This document shows, piece after piece, positions 10,104 through 20,259 of a stretch of 57,055 nucleotides of DNA. The DNA is from Rhodospirillales bacterium (GTDB lineage Bacteria > Pseudomonadota > Alphaproteobacteria > CACIAM-22H2), in NCBI GenBank assembly GCA_947445225.1, contig CANFCX010000003.1, positions 1 to 57,055 on the forward strand. Direction: 5' to 3'. Below the pieces are notes generated by a model, which worked only from the letters and a program-made list of their open reading frames with translations, was not told the DNA's origin and made no database searches. The first letter of the stretch is position 1. Every line of letters starts with the position of its first letter. A program made the position numbers and the translations under genes.

Positions 10104-11036
10104 ATGTTCGATCGCGTGGCGGCGGGTCTCAAGAAACGTTGGCGGGCGTTGCCTGGCTTCACGCGCGGCGCCATCCTCATTCTGTGCGCGGCGGCCATCT
10201 CGTCGATGCAGATGGCCCAGATCAAATCGATGGGCACCCGGCTCGATACGTTTCAGGTCGGGTTTTTCCGCTTCGCCGCCGCGCTGATCGTGATCCTGCC
10301 GTTCGTCGCCAGGGCGGGGCCTTCGGCTTTTCTGACCGGCCATTTTCGGATGCATGCGGCGCGCGGGACGCTGAGCTTCTGCGCCCAGATTTTTACTTTC
10401 TACGCGATCATCCATTTGACGTTGGCCCAAGCTACGGCTCTGTCGTTCACCAAATCGCTGTACATGGTGCCGCTCGCCATCCTGGTGCTGGGCGAAACCG
10501 TGGGCTGGCGCCGCGCCCTGGCCACCGCCACCGGGTTCCTCGGGGTGTTGGTCATGATTCGGCCGGGTTACGCGGAATTCAGCCTGGCCGTGCTGGCCGG
10601 GCTGATCGGGCCGTTTTTCGTGGCCGATTCGGTGGTCGTGGCCCGCAAGCTCGCCCATCGCGAACAGCCGGTGACGATCTTGTTCTATTTCGGCGTCGTC
10701 ACCACGACCGTCTCGCTCGGCCCCGCCCTTTATGTGTGGCAGAACCCGACCTGGTTCGATCTTTTCCAGGCGTTCACGATCGGGGTGTCCGGTCTTTTGC
10801 TGCAACGCTGCCTGATCGGGGCCTATCAGGTGACCGAGGCCTCCGCCGTCGCTCCCTTCGACTACACTAGGCTGTTGTTCGCGGCGGCCGCCGGCTTCAT
10901 GCTGTTCGGCGAAATTCCCGATCCCTGGACCTGGGTTGGGGCCGCGATTATCGCCGGCAGTTCGATCTACATCGCCCGCCGCGAAACCAAACTCGCCCGT
11001 CACCGACCGCCGCCACCGCCGGAAGACGCGACCTGA
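10104..11036 (+). CDS. EamA/DMT family transporter
   Basis: 10-TM type hydrophobic protein; AQATALSFTKSLYMVPLAILVLGETVGWRRALATATGFLGVLVMIRPG. Confidence 0.87.
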   Translation: MFDRVAAGLKKRWRALPGFTRGAILILCAAAISSMQMAQIKSMGTRLDTFQVGFFRFAAALIVILPFVARAGPSAFLTGHFRMHAARGTLSFCAQIFTFYAIIHLTLAQATALSFTKSLYMVPLAILVLGETVGWRRALATATGFLGVLVMIRPGYAEFSLAVLAGLIGPFFVADSVVVARKLAHREQPVTILFYFGVVTTTVSLGPALYVWQNPTWFDLFQAFTIGVSGLLLQRCLIGAYQVTEASAVAPFDYTRLLFAAAAGFMLFGEIPDPWTWVGAAIIAGSSIYIARRETKLARHRPPPPPEDAT

Positions 11037-11116
11037 CCCGCGGTTTAGGGGTGGCGGTCCAAATATTCGACGATCGGCGGCTTGGCCCTGCGGCGTTCAG
11101 GGGCTAGTCTCCGCCG

Positions 11117-11518
11117 ATGCTCACCCGATCCACCCTGCCGCCGACCCTGGCCGAGATCGAAGATTTGGCCCGCGCCGCCCTCAAGACCATCCCGGAGGAG
11201 CTGCGGAGTCACGCCCAGGACTTGGTCATCCGCGTCGAGGATTTTCCCGACGAGGAGACCGAGCGCGACATGGACCTCGAAACGCCGTTCGATATTCTGG
11301 GCCTCTATCAAGGCGTGGCGCTCGCCCGCCAGAGCGTGGCCGACGCGCCGCAGGACCTCAACCGCGTGTTCCTGTATCGGCGCCCGATCCTGGACTATTG
11401 GTGCGAGACCGGGGACGATCTCTACCGCATCGTTCGCCACGTCCTGATCCACGAAATCGGCCATCATTTCGGCTTCTCCGACGAAGACATGGACGCCATC
11501 GAGACCCAGAACGAGTAA
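11117..11518 (+). CDS. metallopeptidase family protein (zincin-like)
   Basis: 133 aa; HVLIHEIGHHFGFSDEDMDAIE (HExxH). Confidence 0.88.
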   Translation: MLTRSTLPPTLAEIEDLARAALKTIPEELRSHAQDLVIRVEDFPDEETERDMDLETPFDILGLYQGVALARQSVADAPQDLNRVFLYRRPILDYWCETGDDLYRIVRHVLIHEIGHHFGFSDEDMDAIETQNE

Positions 11519-11520
11519 CT

Positions 11521-12339
11521 CTAGTCCGCGAGATCGGCGACGGCGCCGCGCAGCACCGGCAGCAAGTCGCTCTCGAACCAGGGATTGCGCTTCAGCCAGC
11601 CCTGGTTGCGCCAGCTTGGATGGGGCAGCGGCAGGAAGTCGGGCAGGTATTCATCGAAGGCTTGGACCGTCGCGGTGACGGTCTCCTTGGCGTCCTTGCC
11701 CAGGTAATAGGCCTGGGCATAAGCCCCGATCAGCAGCGTCAGCTTCACGCGTTTCAACAAGGGGCGAAGCCGCGGATGCCACAGCGGCGCACATTCGGGC
11801 CGGGGCGGAAGATCGCCGCCCTTGGCGTCGTTTCCGGGAAAACAGAATCCGGTGGGCAGGACGGCGACGAGATTTTCGTCATAGAATCGGTCGCGGTCGA
11901 TGGCCAGCCAATCGCGCAATCGCTCGCCGCTCGCATCGTTCCACGGCACGCCGGATTCATGCACCCGCGTGCCCGGCGCCTGCCCCACGATCAACAGCCG
12001 CGCCGTGGCGGTCGCGCGCAGCACCGGCCGCGGGCCATGCGGCAGATGCGCCGCGCAAACGCGGCAGGCCCTGGCGGCTTCCAACTCGATGGTCAATTGT
12101 CGTTGAACGGCGCTCGGCGGCTTTGGAATCTCTTCGGCTCCCCCCAGGGCCGTGTGGTACCTTAACCACTGGAGCGGCCGAAGCAACCGGCCGCCGCCAG
12201 CCCAGTATCGGCGAGAGAATTCGCGCGATCCGGCGCCGATGGTTTCGCGCGCGGCGGCGTTTGTTCGATCGCCGCCGCGCCCGTTGCGCCGACCGCCGCG
12301 AGCGAGGACTAAAGTCGAGAACTTCCCTGGAAGCGTCAC
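11521..12339 (-). CDS. uracil-DNA glycosylase family protein
   Basis: CRVCAAHLPHGPRPVLRATATARLLIVGQAPGTRVHESGVPWNDASGERLRDWL...PLPHPSWRN; true start probably internal, near 12130-12190. Confidence 0.8.
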   Translation of the reverse strand: MTLPGKFSTLVLARGGRRNGRGGDRTNAAARETIGAGSREFSRRYWAGGGRLLRPLQWLRYHTALGGAEEIPKPPSAVQRQLTIELEAARACRVCAAHLPHGPRPVLRATATARLLIVGQAPGTRVHESGVPWNDASGERLRDWLAIDRDRFYDENLVAVLPTGFCFPGNDAKGGDLPPRPECAPLWHPRLRPLLKRVKLTLLIGAYAQAYYLGKDAKETVTATVQAFDEYLPDFLPLPHPSWRNQGWLKRNPWFESDLLPVLRGAVADLAD

Positions 12340-14229
12340 GTGATCGCGAATCTCGCCTCAAAGGTATTTCGGTTTTTCGAGAGCCTGCTCGAACCCACGG
12401 AAAGGGAGCCGGACGCCACCCCGCCGCAGGAGTTGTGGGCCTTTTACTGGCACTATGCCCGCCAGGTCCGCGGCCTGGTGGTGTTGCTGTTCGCCTCGGG
12501 GTTGATCGTCGCCATCCTCGATACGACCGTCCCGGTGTTCATCGGCGAGGTCGTGGGCCTGATTTCCCGCGGCACGCCTGGAGAACTCTTCGAGGAATCC
12601 TGGCCGCGGCTGGTCGGCATGGCGGCGATCGTGTTGATCGCGCGCCCGATCGCGCTTTTGTTCCAGAACCTGATCACACTCCAGGCCATCAATCCCGGGC
12701 TGACCAACCTGATTCGCTGGCAGAGCCATTGGCACGTCGTGCGCCAGAGCTGGACGTTTTTTCAGAACGATTTCGCCGGCCGCATCGCCAACCGCGTGAT
12801 GCAAACCGGCCCGTCCTTGCGCGAAAGCGTCGTCGCCGCCACCAACGCGGTTTGGTACATCTTGATTTACGGGACCAGCGCCATCGTCTTGATGGCGTCG
12901 AGCGACGTCCGGCTGGCCGCGCCGGCGCTGGCATGGTTCGTCGCTTATGCGGTTCTCCTGCGTTATTTCGTGCCGCGCATGCGCGAGCGGTCGCGCCAGA
13001 TGTCGGAGGTGCGCTCGGCCCTGACCGGACGCGTCGTCGATAGCTACACCAATATCCTGACGGTCAAGCTGTTCGCCCGGCCGGACGACGAAGACCAATT
13101 CGTGCGGGCCTCGGTCGATAAACACACCGCGACCTTCCGCCAGCAAACCCGGCTGATGACTTTCTTCAGCGTCACGTTGTCGACCGTGAACGCGGCCCTG
13201 TTGGTCAGCACGGGTGCGGTCTCGGTCTTGCTGTGGAACAACGGCAGCATCGATGTCAGCGCCGTCGCCATGGCGCTGCCGCTCACCTGGAACATCGCCA
13301 GCATGGCCGGCTGGGTGGCCCAGAACGTCACCTCGATTTTCGAGAACGTGGGCACCGTGCAGGAAGGCATGCGGTCGATCGCCGTGCCGCGCCAGCTTCC
13401 CGACCGGCCGGACGCCGTACCCCTGCGCGTGGAGCGCGGTGAGGTAGTGTTCGAAGACGTGCGTTTCGGCTATGGCACGGTGCGCGGCGTGCTGCACGGC
13501 ATCAACCTGTCCATCGCGCCCGGCGAACGTGTCGGCCTGGTCGGCCGCTCGGGCGCCGGCAAATCGACCCTGGTCAATCTGCTGCTGGGTTTCTACGAAA
13601 CCGAGGCCGGGCGCATCCTGATCGATGGACAGGACATCGCCGGCGTCACCCAGGAAAGCCTGCGCGCCCACATCGCCATGGTCACCCAGGATACCTCGCT
13701 GTTGCACCGTTCGATCAAGGACAACATCCGCTACGGACGGCCGGGAGCGACCGACGAGGAGGTGATCGCCGCGGCCGCCAGCGCCCATGCCTTGGACTTC
13801 ATCGAGAAGCTGGAGGATTGGCTGGGACGCAAGGGGTTCGATGCCCATGTCGGGGAACGCGGCGTCAAACTGTCCGGCGGACAGCGGCAGCGCATCGCCA
13901 TCGCCCGCGTGATCCTGAAGAACGCGCCGATCCTGGTGCTGGACGAGGCAACCTCCGCGCTCGATTCCGAAGTCGAGGCCGCGATCCAGGAACAGCTCGG
14001 CACCCTGATGAAAGGCCGCACCGTCATCGCCATCGCCCATCGGCTGTCCACCATCGCCCGCTTGGATCGGCTGATCGTCATGGACCATGGCCGCATCGTC
14101 GAGGAAGGCACCCACGCCGAGCTGCTGGCCAGCGGCGGCCATTATTCGCGTCTGTGGCTGCGGCAATCGGGCGGGTTCTTCGAACCCGACGAGCCAGAGG
14201 CCGTCACCATCCCGCCCATCGGCGAATGA
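12340..14229 (+). CDS. ABC transporter, fused permease/ATP-binding protein
   Basis: 629 aa; GRSGAGKSTL Walker A, LSGGQRQRIAIARVILKNAPILVLDEATSALD; GTG start. Confidence 0.92.
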   Translation: MIANLASKVFRFFESLLEPTEREPDATPPQELWAFYWHYARQVRGLVVLLFASGLIVAILDTTVPVFIGEVVGLISRGTPGELFEESWPRLVGMAAIVLIARPIALLFQNLITLQAINPGLTNLIRWQSHWHVVRQSWTFFQNDFAGRIANRVMQTGPSLRESVVAATNAVWYILIYGTSAIVLMASSDVRLAAPALAWFVAYAVLLRYFVPRMRERSRQMSEVRSALTGRVVDSYTNILTVKLFARPDDEDQFVRASVDKHTATFRQQTRLMTFFSVTLSTVNAALLVSTGAVSVLLWNNGSIDVSAVAMALPLTWNIASMAGWVAQNVTSIFENVGTVQEGMRSIAVPRQLPDRPDAVPLRVERGEVVFEDVRFGYGTVRGVLHGINLSIAPGERVGLVGRSGAGKSTLVNLLLGFYETEAGRILIDGQDIAGVTQESLRAHIAMVTQDTSLLHRSIKDNIRYGRPGATDEEVIAAAASAHALDFIEKLEDWLGRKGFDAHVGERGVKLSGGQRQRIAIARVILKNAPILVLDEATSALDSEVEAAIQEQLGTLMKGRTVIAIAHRLSTIARLDRLIVMDHGRIVEEGTHAELLASGGHYSRLWLRQSGGFFEPDEPEAVTIPPIGE

Positions 14230-14239
14230 TGGAGGAAGG

Positions 14240-14761
14240 ATGAGTAAGCCGGTTTCTTCGCCCGAGCGCGCGCCGCTCCGCGTCCTGTTCGTGTGCACCG
14301 GCAACATCTGTCGGTCGCCGACGGCGGAAGGCGTATTCCGCGCCTTGGCCGAACGCGCCGGACTGGCGCGGGCCGTGGAGGCCGATTCGGCCGGCACCCA
14401 CGATTACCATGTCGGCGAGCCGCCGGATGAACGCAGCCAGATCGCGGCCAGGCGGCGTGGCGTGGAAATCGGCCAGTTGCGGGCGCGCCGAGTCGATGAC
14501 GGCGATTTCGATCGGTTCGACATGATCCTGGCGATGGACCGCGGACATCTTCGGATACTCCGGCGCCGCTGCCCGGCGGACAAGGCCGACCGCGTGCGAT
14601 TGTTTCTCGATTTCGCCCCCGGCCACGGCCAGGACGTGCCCGATCCTTATTTCGGCGAATCCAACGGGTTCGAGACGGTGCTCGATCTGGTCGAAAAGGC
14701 ATCGGCCGGTCTGATCGAGGCGCTGCGACCGTCGATCGCGTCCCGAGGCCCGGGGGCGTGA
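14240..14761 (+). CDS. low-molecular-weight protein-tyrosine-phosphatase family
   Basis: VLFVCTGNICRSPTAEGVFR (CX5R loop) and DVPDPYFG. Confidence 0.93.
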   Translation: MSKPVSSPERAPLRVLFVCTGNICRSPTAEGVFRALAERAGLARAVEADSAGTHDYHVGEPPDERSQIAARRRGVEIGQLRARRVDDGDFDRFDMILAMDRGHLRILRRRCPADKADRVRLFLDFAPGHGQDVPDPYFGESNGFETVLDLVEKASAGLIEALRPSIASRGPGA

Positions 14762-15609
14762 GCGGCACACTCGCCGACCGCATCGAAACCGCGATCGGAC
14801 GCCGGCCGCTGCACAGCGCGCCGCTTTCCGGCGGCTGCGTCAGTACGGTTCACCGCGTGAGCTTCGGCGACGGCAGCCAGGCCGTGGTCAAACAAACCGC
14901 CGCGGGCGGTCTCGCCCTCGAAGGTTTCATGCTCCGCTACCTTCACGACCGCACCAATTTGCCGGTACCCGCCGTCATCCACGCCGAGGACCGGCTGTTG
15001 ATCATGGAATATGTCGATGCCGGCGACGGGCTCGACGAAAGCGTGGAAGCCGAAGCCGCCGAGTTGCTGGCCGATCTTCACAACCTGTCCGCCGACCGCT
15101 TCGGTTTCGGCCGCGACACGTTGATCGCCGGCCTTCACCAGCCCAACCCGGAGGGCGACGATTGGCTCGCCTTCTTTCGCGACCACCGCCTTCTCTACAT
15201 GGCCGGGGAAGCGCAACGAGCCGGCCGCCTGCCGGGGCGGGCGATGCGCCGGGTCGAACACCTGGCGGGAAGGCTGCATACCTGGATCGACGGCCAGGCG
15301 CGGCCCTCGTTGATCCATGGCGATATGTGGGGCGGCAATGTGTTGGCGCGAAAGGGACGCATCGCCGCCTTTATCGATCCCGCGATCTACCACGCCGATG
15401 CGGAAATCGAGCTGGCGTTTTCGACGTTGTTTTCGACCTTCGGCCCCGCTTTTTTCAGCCGCTACGGCGAAATCCGCCCGCTCCGTCCCGGTTTTTTCGA
15501 GGCCCGCCGCGACCTGTACAATCTGTATCCGCTGCTGGTCCATGTCCGCCTGTTCGGCGGCGTCTATGTCGGCCAGGTCGAGCGAATTCTCAGCCGGTTT
15601 GGGAGTTAG
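14758..15609 (+). CDS. fructosamine kinase family protein
   Basis: GTG start; PLSGGCVSTVHRVSFGDGSQAVVKQTA...LIHGDMWGGNVLARKGRIAAFIDPAIYHADAEIELA. Confidence 0.9.
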   Translation: MSGTLADRIETAIGRRPLHSAPLSGGCVSTVHRVSFGDGSQAVVKQTAAGGLALEGFMLRYLHDRTNLPVPAVIHAEDRLLIMEYVDAGDGLDESVEAEAAELLADLHNLSADRFGFGRDTLIAGLHQPNPEGDDWLAFFRDHRLLYMAGEAQRAGRLPGRAMRRVEHLAGRLHTWIDGQARPSLIHGDMWGGNVLARKGRIAAFIDPAIYHADAEIELAFSTLFSTFGPAFFSRYGEIRPLRPGFFEARRDLYNLYPLLVHVRLFGGVYVGQVERILSRFGS

Positions 15610-16171
15610 GGGCGCGCGCGATTGCGCCCTGGTCCTCGGCCAGTTCGTAATCCGCCTCCAGGCGATAGACCGCGCCGTTGCGGCCGCGGTGGCTGGAAAA
15701 CAACGCGAACCGCTCCACCGGGAAGGGCGGCGCGCGGAACAATCCGAACCGGCCGAGAAAGGCCGAAACCTTGGGCGCCGGCGCGTCGCGCAGCCGGGCG
15801 AGCGTCACATGCGGGAGGAATTTCCGACCCTCGGGCGCGAAGCCGGCGCGGACCAGCGCCGATTCGATCCGGTCGCGCAGCCCGATCAGGGGCGCGATCT
15901 TGGGCACCCCGGCCCATAAGGCGCGCGGCTGGCCCGAGGTCTCGAAATGGCCCACACCGGCCAGCTCGAGCAAAAAACGCGGCGAGCGCACCGCCAACAG
16001 CGCGCGGTCGATGTCCTCGATCCGGGGTTCTTCCACCTCGCCGATGAAACGCAGCGTCAAATGCATGTTCTCGACCGGCGTCCAGCGTGCGCCCGGCACG
16101 CCAGCATGCAGGAAGCCGAGGATTGTTCGCACGCTCGCGGGCAACTCGATGGCGACGAAGAGCCGGATCAT
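15590..16171 (-). CDS. thpR: RNA 2',3'-cyclic phosphodiesterase
   Basis: MIRLFVAIELPASVRTIL...MHLTLRFIGEV...FLPHVTLARLR (two HxT motifs). Confidence 0.92.
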   Translation of the reverse strand: MIRLFVAIELPASVRTILGFLHAGVPGARWTPVENMHLTLRFIGEVEEPRIEDIDRALLAVRSPRFLLELAGVGHFETSGQPRALWAGVPKIAPLIGLRDRIESALVRAGFAPEGRKFLPHVTLARLRDAPAPKVSAFLGRFGLFRAPPFPVERFALFSSHRGRNGAVYRLEADYELAEDQGAIARAPNSQTG

Positions 16172-16217
16172 GGTTCAGGTGCCGCGCCGGGGGTCTATCC
16201 GCTCCTAAGAAATAGGC

Positions 16218-16904
16218 TCAGCTCCCGGCCGCGACCAGCTTTCGCACGAGCGGGAGCAGCCGGCCGACGATGATCTCCACACCCTTGGCGTTGGGATGGA
16301 TGCCGTCGGCCTGGTTGAGCGCCGGGTCGGCGGCGACGCCTTCCAGAAAAAACGGATAAAGGGGCACGCCGTGTTTTTCGGCCAAACGCTGGAACATGCC
16401 GTTGAAGTCGCGGCCGTAGTCGCGGCCGAAATTGGGCGGCGCCATCATGCCGGTCAGCAGCACGCGCAGGCCCCTGGCCCGCAATCGCGTGAGAATCGCA
16501 TCGAGATTGGCCTCGGTTTGTTTGGGATCGAGGCCGCGCAGCCCGTCATTGGCCCCGAGTTCGACGATGACGGCATCGGGCCGTTCGGCCAGGGCCCAAT
16601 CCAGTCGCGCCAGCCCGCCGGCCGAGGTGTCGCCGGACACGCCGGCATTGATAACCTGGATTGGCAGTCCCTCGGCGCGGAGCGCGGCTTCGAGCCGGAC
16701 CGGGAAGGCGTTGGCCGGCGGCAGGCCGTATCCGGCGGCCAGGCTGTCGCCCAACACGAGTATCTTGGCGCCGGATTGCGCCATCGCGGCTGTACACATG
16801 ATCGCGAGCGCGACCAGCCCGACGTTGACAATCGACAACAGCGGACGATATCCGGGAAACCTGCCATTGTTGTCCCTGCCCGAAAATCGCGCGAGAAGGC
16901 CCAT
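16218..16904 (-). CDS. tesA: arylesterase / TesA-type SGNH hydrolase
   Basis: ILVLGDSLAAGYGLPP, VIVELGANDGLRGL, DGIHPNAKG. Confidence 0.92.
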   Translation of the reverse strand: MGLLARFSGRDNNGRFPGYRPLLSIVNVGLVALAIMCTAAMAQSGAKILVLGDSLAAGYGLPPANAFPVRLEAALRAEGLPIQVINAGVSGDTSAGGLARLDWALAERPDAVIVELGANDGLRGLDPKQTEANLDAILTRLRARGLRVLLTGMMAPPNFGRDYGRDFNGMFQRLAEKHGVPLYPFFLEGVAADPALNQADGIHPNAKGVEIIVGRLLPLVRKLVAAGS

Positions 16905-17640
16905 GGATTCCCTTTCCGCTTCACCCGAAGCGATCGTCTCTCTGACCGATGTTCATCTAACACTGGCGAGCGCGGCGGGTGAGGTCAATATCCTGCGCGG
17001 GGTCAGCCTATCGGTCGATCGCGGCGAATCCGTGGCCATCGTTGGACCGTCCGGTTCCGGCAAATCGACCATGATGATGGTCATGGCCGGGCTGGAACGG
17101 CCCACATCGGGACGGGTGCGGGTCGCCGGCCTCGATCTCGGCGACCTCAGCGAGGACGGCCTCGCCTTGTTCCGCCGGGACACCGTCGGCATCGTTTTCC
17201 AGGCCTTTCACCTGATCCCGGCGATGAACGCGCTCGAAAACGTGGCCGTGCCGCTTGAATTCACCGGGCGGCGCGATGCGTTCGCGCGAGCCCGAGAAGC
17301 CCTTGCCGCGGTCGGGCTCGACCATCGGATGGACCATTATCCGTCGCAGCTTTCCGGCGGCGAACAACAGCGCGTGGCGCTGGCCCGCGCCGTCGCCACC
17401 GAACCGAAGCTGCTGTTGGCGGACGAGCCGACGGGCAATCTCGACGCCGTTACCGGCCGCGCCGTGGTCGATCTCTTGTTCGAGCTGCGGCAGCGGCTTT
17501 CGGCGACGCTGGTGTTGATTACCCATGACCGCGACCTCGCCTCGCGCTGTGAACGGACCGTGCGCCTCCAGGACGGCCGCGTCGTCGGCCCGGTGGCGGT
17601 GGTCAACAAAGCCGGCGCGGCGGGCGCGGGCCCGCGATGA
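16903..17640 (+). CDS. ABC transporter ATP-binding protein (YbbA/LolD-like)
   Basis: GPSGSGKSTMMMVMAGLERPTSG...LSGGEQQRVALARAVATEPKLLLADEPTGNLD; divergent from tesA. Confidence 0.92.
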   Translation: MDSLSASPEAIVSLTDVHLTLASAAGEVNILRGVSLSVDRGESVAIVGPSGSGKSTMMMVMAGLERPTSGRVRVAGLDLGDLSEDGLALFRRDTVGIVFQAFHLIPAMNALENVAVPLEFTGRRDAFARAREALAAVGLDHRMDHYPSQLSGGEQQRVALARAVATEPKLLLADEPTGNLDAVTGRAVVDLLFELRQRLSATLVLITHDRDLASRCERTVRLQDGRVVGPVAVVNKAGAAGAGPR

Positions 17641-20162
17641 ACGATCTGTCCCTCGCCCTCCGCCTTGCCCGCCGGGAACTGCGCGGTGGCCTGCGCGGTT
17701 TTCGCGTTTTTGTCGCCTGCCTGGCGCTGGGCGTGGCCGCCATCGCCGGCGTCGGTTCCTTGGCGGCTTCCATCCGCGCCGCGCTCGAGGCCGATGGCCG
17801 CGTGCTGCTGGGCGGCGACATCGATCTCACGGTCGTTCACCGGCCGGCGGAGGCCGACCAGATCGCCTACATCGAACGTGCCGGCACGGTCTCTTCGACC
17901 ATCGGCATGCGGGCCATGGCCCAGGCCGGGGACCGCCGCAGCCTCGTCGAATTGAAGGCCGTGGATGGCCAATATCCCCTGTACGGCGAGGTGATGCTGG
18001 AGCCGGCGATGGATTTGCGCGAGGCGCTGGCGACCAAAGCGGGCATCGCCGGCGCGGTCGCCGATCCCAATCTGTTGCTGCGCCTCGGGCTCGGACTCGG
18101 CGCGCGCCTGTCCGTCGGCGATTCGCAATTCGAGGTGCGGGCGACCATCCGCCGGGAGCCCGATCGCGGCACCAACATCTTCATCCTCGGCCCGCGATTG
18201 ATGATCGGCGCCGAAGGTTTGGCCGCGACCGGCCTGATGCAGCCAGGAAGCCTGATCGACTACCGCTACCGCGTGGCGCTTCCCAACGGGGTGTCGCCCG
18301 ACATCGTGGCCGAGGAAATTCGCGCCACTTTTCCCGACGCGCCGTGGCGGATTCGGCGCCTATCACAGGCGGCGGCCGGCATGCAGCGTTTCGTCGACCG
18401 CATGGCGCAATTCCTGACGCTGGTCGGCCTGTCGGCGCTTCTGGTCGGCGGCGTCGGCGTCGCCAACGCCGTGCGCGCCTATCTCGACGGCAAGACCGAA
18501 ACCATTGCCACCTTGAAATGCCTGGGGGCGCAGGGCCGCCTCATACTCCAGGTCTACCTTCTGCAGATTCTGGCGCTGGCGGTCGTCGGCATTCTCATCG
18601 GGCTCATCGTCGGGGCGTTGGCGCCGGTCTTCGTGGCGCCCTTGCTGGGCGACAGCCTGTCGGTCACGGCGCGGCTGGGGTTCCATCCCGGGCCGCTGTT
18701 GATGGCCGCGGCCTATGGGCTGCTGACCGCGTTGGCGTTTTCGTTATGGCCGCTGGGCCGCGCCCGCGAGGTTCCCGCCGCCGCCCTGTTCCGCGATCTG
18801 GTCGCGCCCGCGCGGCGTTGGCCGCGCCCGGTCTATATGTGGACGACCGGCGGGGCGCTGGCTGGCCTAGCGGCGTTGACCGTCCTGGTCGCGGAGATGC
18901 GGAACATCGGCGTGTGGTTCATTCTGGGGGCGATCCTGGTGTTTGGATTGTTCCGCGGCGCCGGCTGGCTGCTGTCGATCGCGGCGCGCCGCGCCGGCGG
19001 CATGGCCACGTCGGGCCGGCCGGGTTTGCGGCTCGCCTTGGCCAATCTGCACCGGCCCGGCACACCGGCGCCCAGCATCGTGTTGTCGCTGGGGCTGGGC
19101 CTGACGGTGCTGGTCGCGGTGGCGGTCGTCCACGGCAATCTCGAGCGCGAAATCAGGCAACAGCTTCCCGCGGTGGCGCCTTCGTTCTTCTTCATCGACA
19201 TCCAGCCCGACCAGACCGCCGCCTTCGACGACGCCGTCCGCGCCGTGCCCGGCGTCGGCAAGATTCGCCGCGTGCCCTCCTTGCGCGGCCGCATCTCCCG
19301 CATCGGCGATGTCTCGGCGGAGGAAGCGCGGGTGCGCGGCGACGCGCAATGGGCCACCCAAAGCGAACGCGGCCTGACCTATTCGGCCACGGTGCCGGAC
19401 AACAGCGAAGTCGTCCAAGGCGCCTGGTGGCCCGCCGCCTATTCCGGGCCGGCCCTGGTTTCGCTGGAAGTCGATGTCGCCGAAGGCATGGGAATCGGCG
19501 TGGGCGACCGGATAACGGTCAACGTACTCGGCCGCGATATGGAGGCCACCGTCGCCAATCTGCGCCGCCTGAACTGGTCCTCGCTCGGCATCAATTTCGT
19601 TCTCGTGTTTTCGCCCGGCATGTTGGAGGCCGCGCCCCACACCCATATCGCGACGGTGGAGGCGACACCGGCGGCGGAGGCGGCGCTGGAGCGCGCGGTC
19701 GCGGAACGTTTCCCCAACATCTCGGCGATCCGGGTCAAGGAGGCGCTCGACGCCGTTGACGGAATGCTCGGCCAGATCAGCGCCGCGGCGAGCGCGGTCG
19801 CGGCCCTGACCCTGGCCGCCGGGGTTCTGGTTCTCGCCGGCGCGGTTTCGGCCTCGCACCGGCGGCGCGTCTACGATGCCGTCATGTTCAAGGTGCTGGG
19901 CGCTCGGCGGCGCATGGTGCTGCGGACCTTCCTGACCGAATTCGCCTTGATCGGTGTGGCCACGGCGGCCCTCGCCGCCCTGATCGGCACCGTCATCGCC
20001 GGAGCGATCATGACCGGCTTCATGCGTATCGATTGGATTTTTCTGCCGGGAACCGCCGCGGCGACGATCGTGGGCGCGACCGTGGCCATCGTCGCGCTGG
20101 GTTTTGTCGGTACCTGGCGGGCCCTGGGCCAAAAGGCCGCGCCGGTGCTCCGCAACGCCTGA
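17637..20162 (+). CDS. FtsX-like ABC permease (YbbP-like)
   Basis: 841 aa; overlaps the ATPase by ATGA; repeated TM permease blocks. Confidence 0.9.
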   Translation: MNDLSLALRLARRELRGGLRGFRVFVACLALGVAAIAGVGSLAASIRAALEADGRVLLGGDIDLTVVHRPAEADQIAYIERAGTVSSTIGMRAMAQAGDRRSLVELKAVDGQYPLYGEVMLEPAMDLREALATKAGIAGAVADPNLLLRLGLGLGARLSVGDSQFEVRATIRREPDRGTNIFILGPRLMIGAEGLAATGLMQPGSLIDYRYRVALPNGVSPDIVAEEIRATFPDAPWRIRRLSQAAAGMQRFVDRMAQFLTLVGLSALLVGGVGVANAVRAYLDGKTETIATLKCLGAQGRLILQVYLLQILALAVVGILIGLIVGALAPVFVAPLLGDSLSVTARLGFHPGPLLMAAAYGLLTALAFSLWPLGRAREVPAAALFRDLVAPARRWPRPVYMWTTGGALAGLAALTVLVAEMRNIGVWFILGAILVFGLFRGAGWLLSIAARRAGGMATSGRPGLRLALANLHRPGTPAPSIVLSLGLGLTVLVAVAVVHGNLEREIRQQLPAVAPSFFFIDIQPDQTAAFDDAVRAVPGVGKIRRVPSLRGRISRIGDVSAEEARVRGDAQWATQSERGLTYSATVPDNSEVVQGAWWPAAYSGPALVSLEVDVAEGMGIGVGDRITVNVLGRDMEATVANLRRLNWSSLGINFVLVFSPGMLEAAPHTHIATVEATPAAEAALERAVAERFPNISAIRVKEALDAVDGMLGQISAAASAVAALTLAAGVLVLAGAVSASHRRRVYDAVMFKVLGARRRMVLRTFLTEFALIGVATAALAALIGTVIAGAIMTGFMRIDWIFLPGTAAATIVGATVAIVALGFVGTWRALGQKAAPVLRNA

Positions 20163-20259
20163 GCCGGGGGGAGCGCCGGCCGGCGGCGGATATTGATTTT
20201 GCGCGGTCGGCTTCATATATATGGCGGCGTAAGCTGCACTTCTCCGCGTGGAGGACTTC

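Noticed and set aside
12358-14397. 679-aa minus-strand ORF
   Set aside because: Antisense to a clear ABC transporter and LMW-PTP; long open antisense frames are expected at this GC content and the translation is low-complexity.
17525-19759. 744-aa plus-strand ORF
   Set aside because: Out-of-frame shadow of the FtsX-like permease (17637-20162); Arg/Pro/Gly-rich without family motifs.
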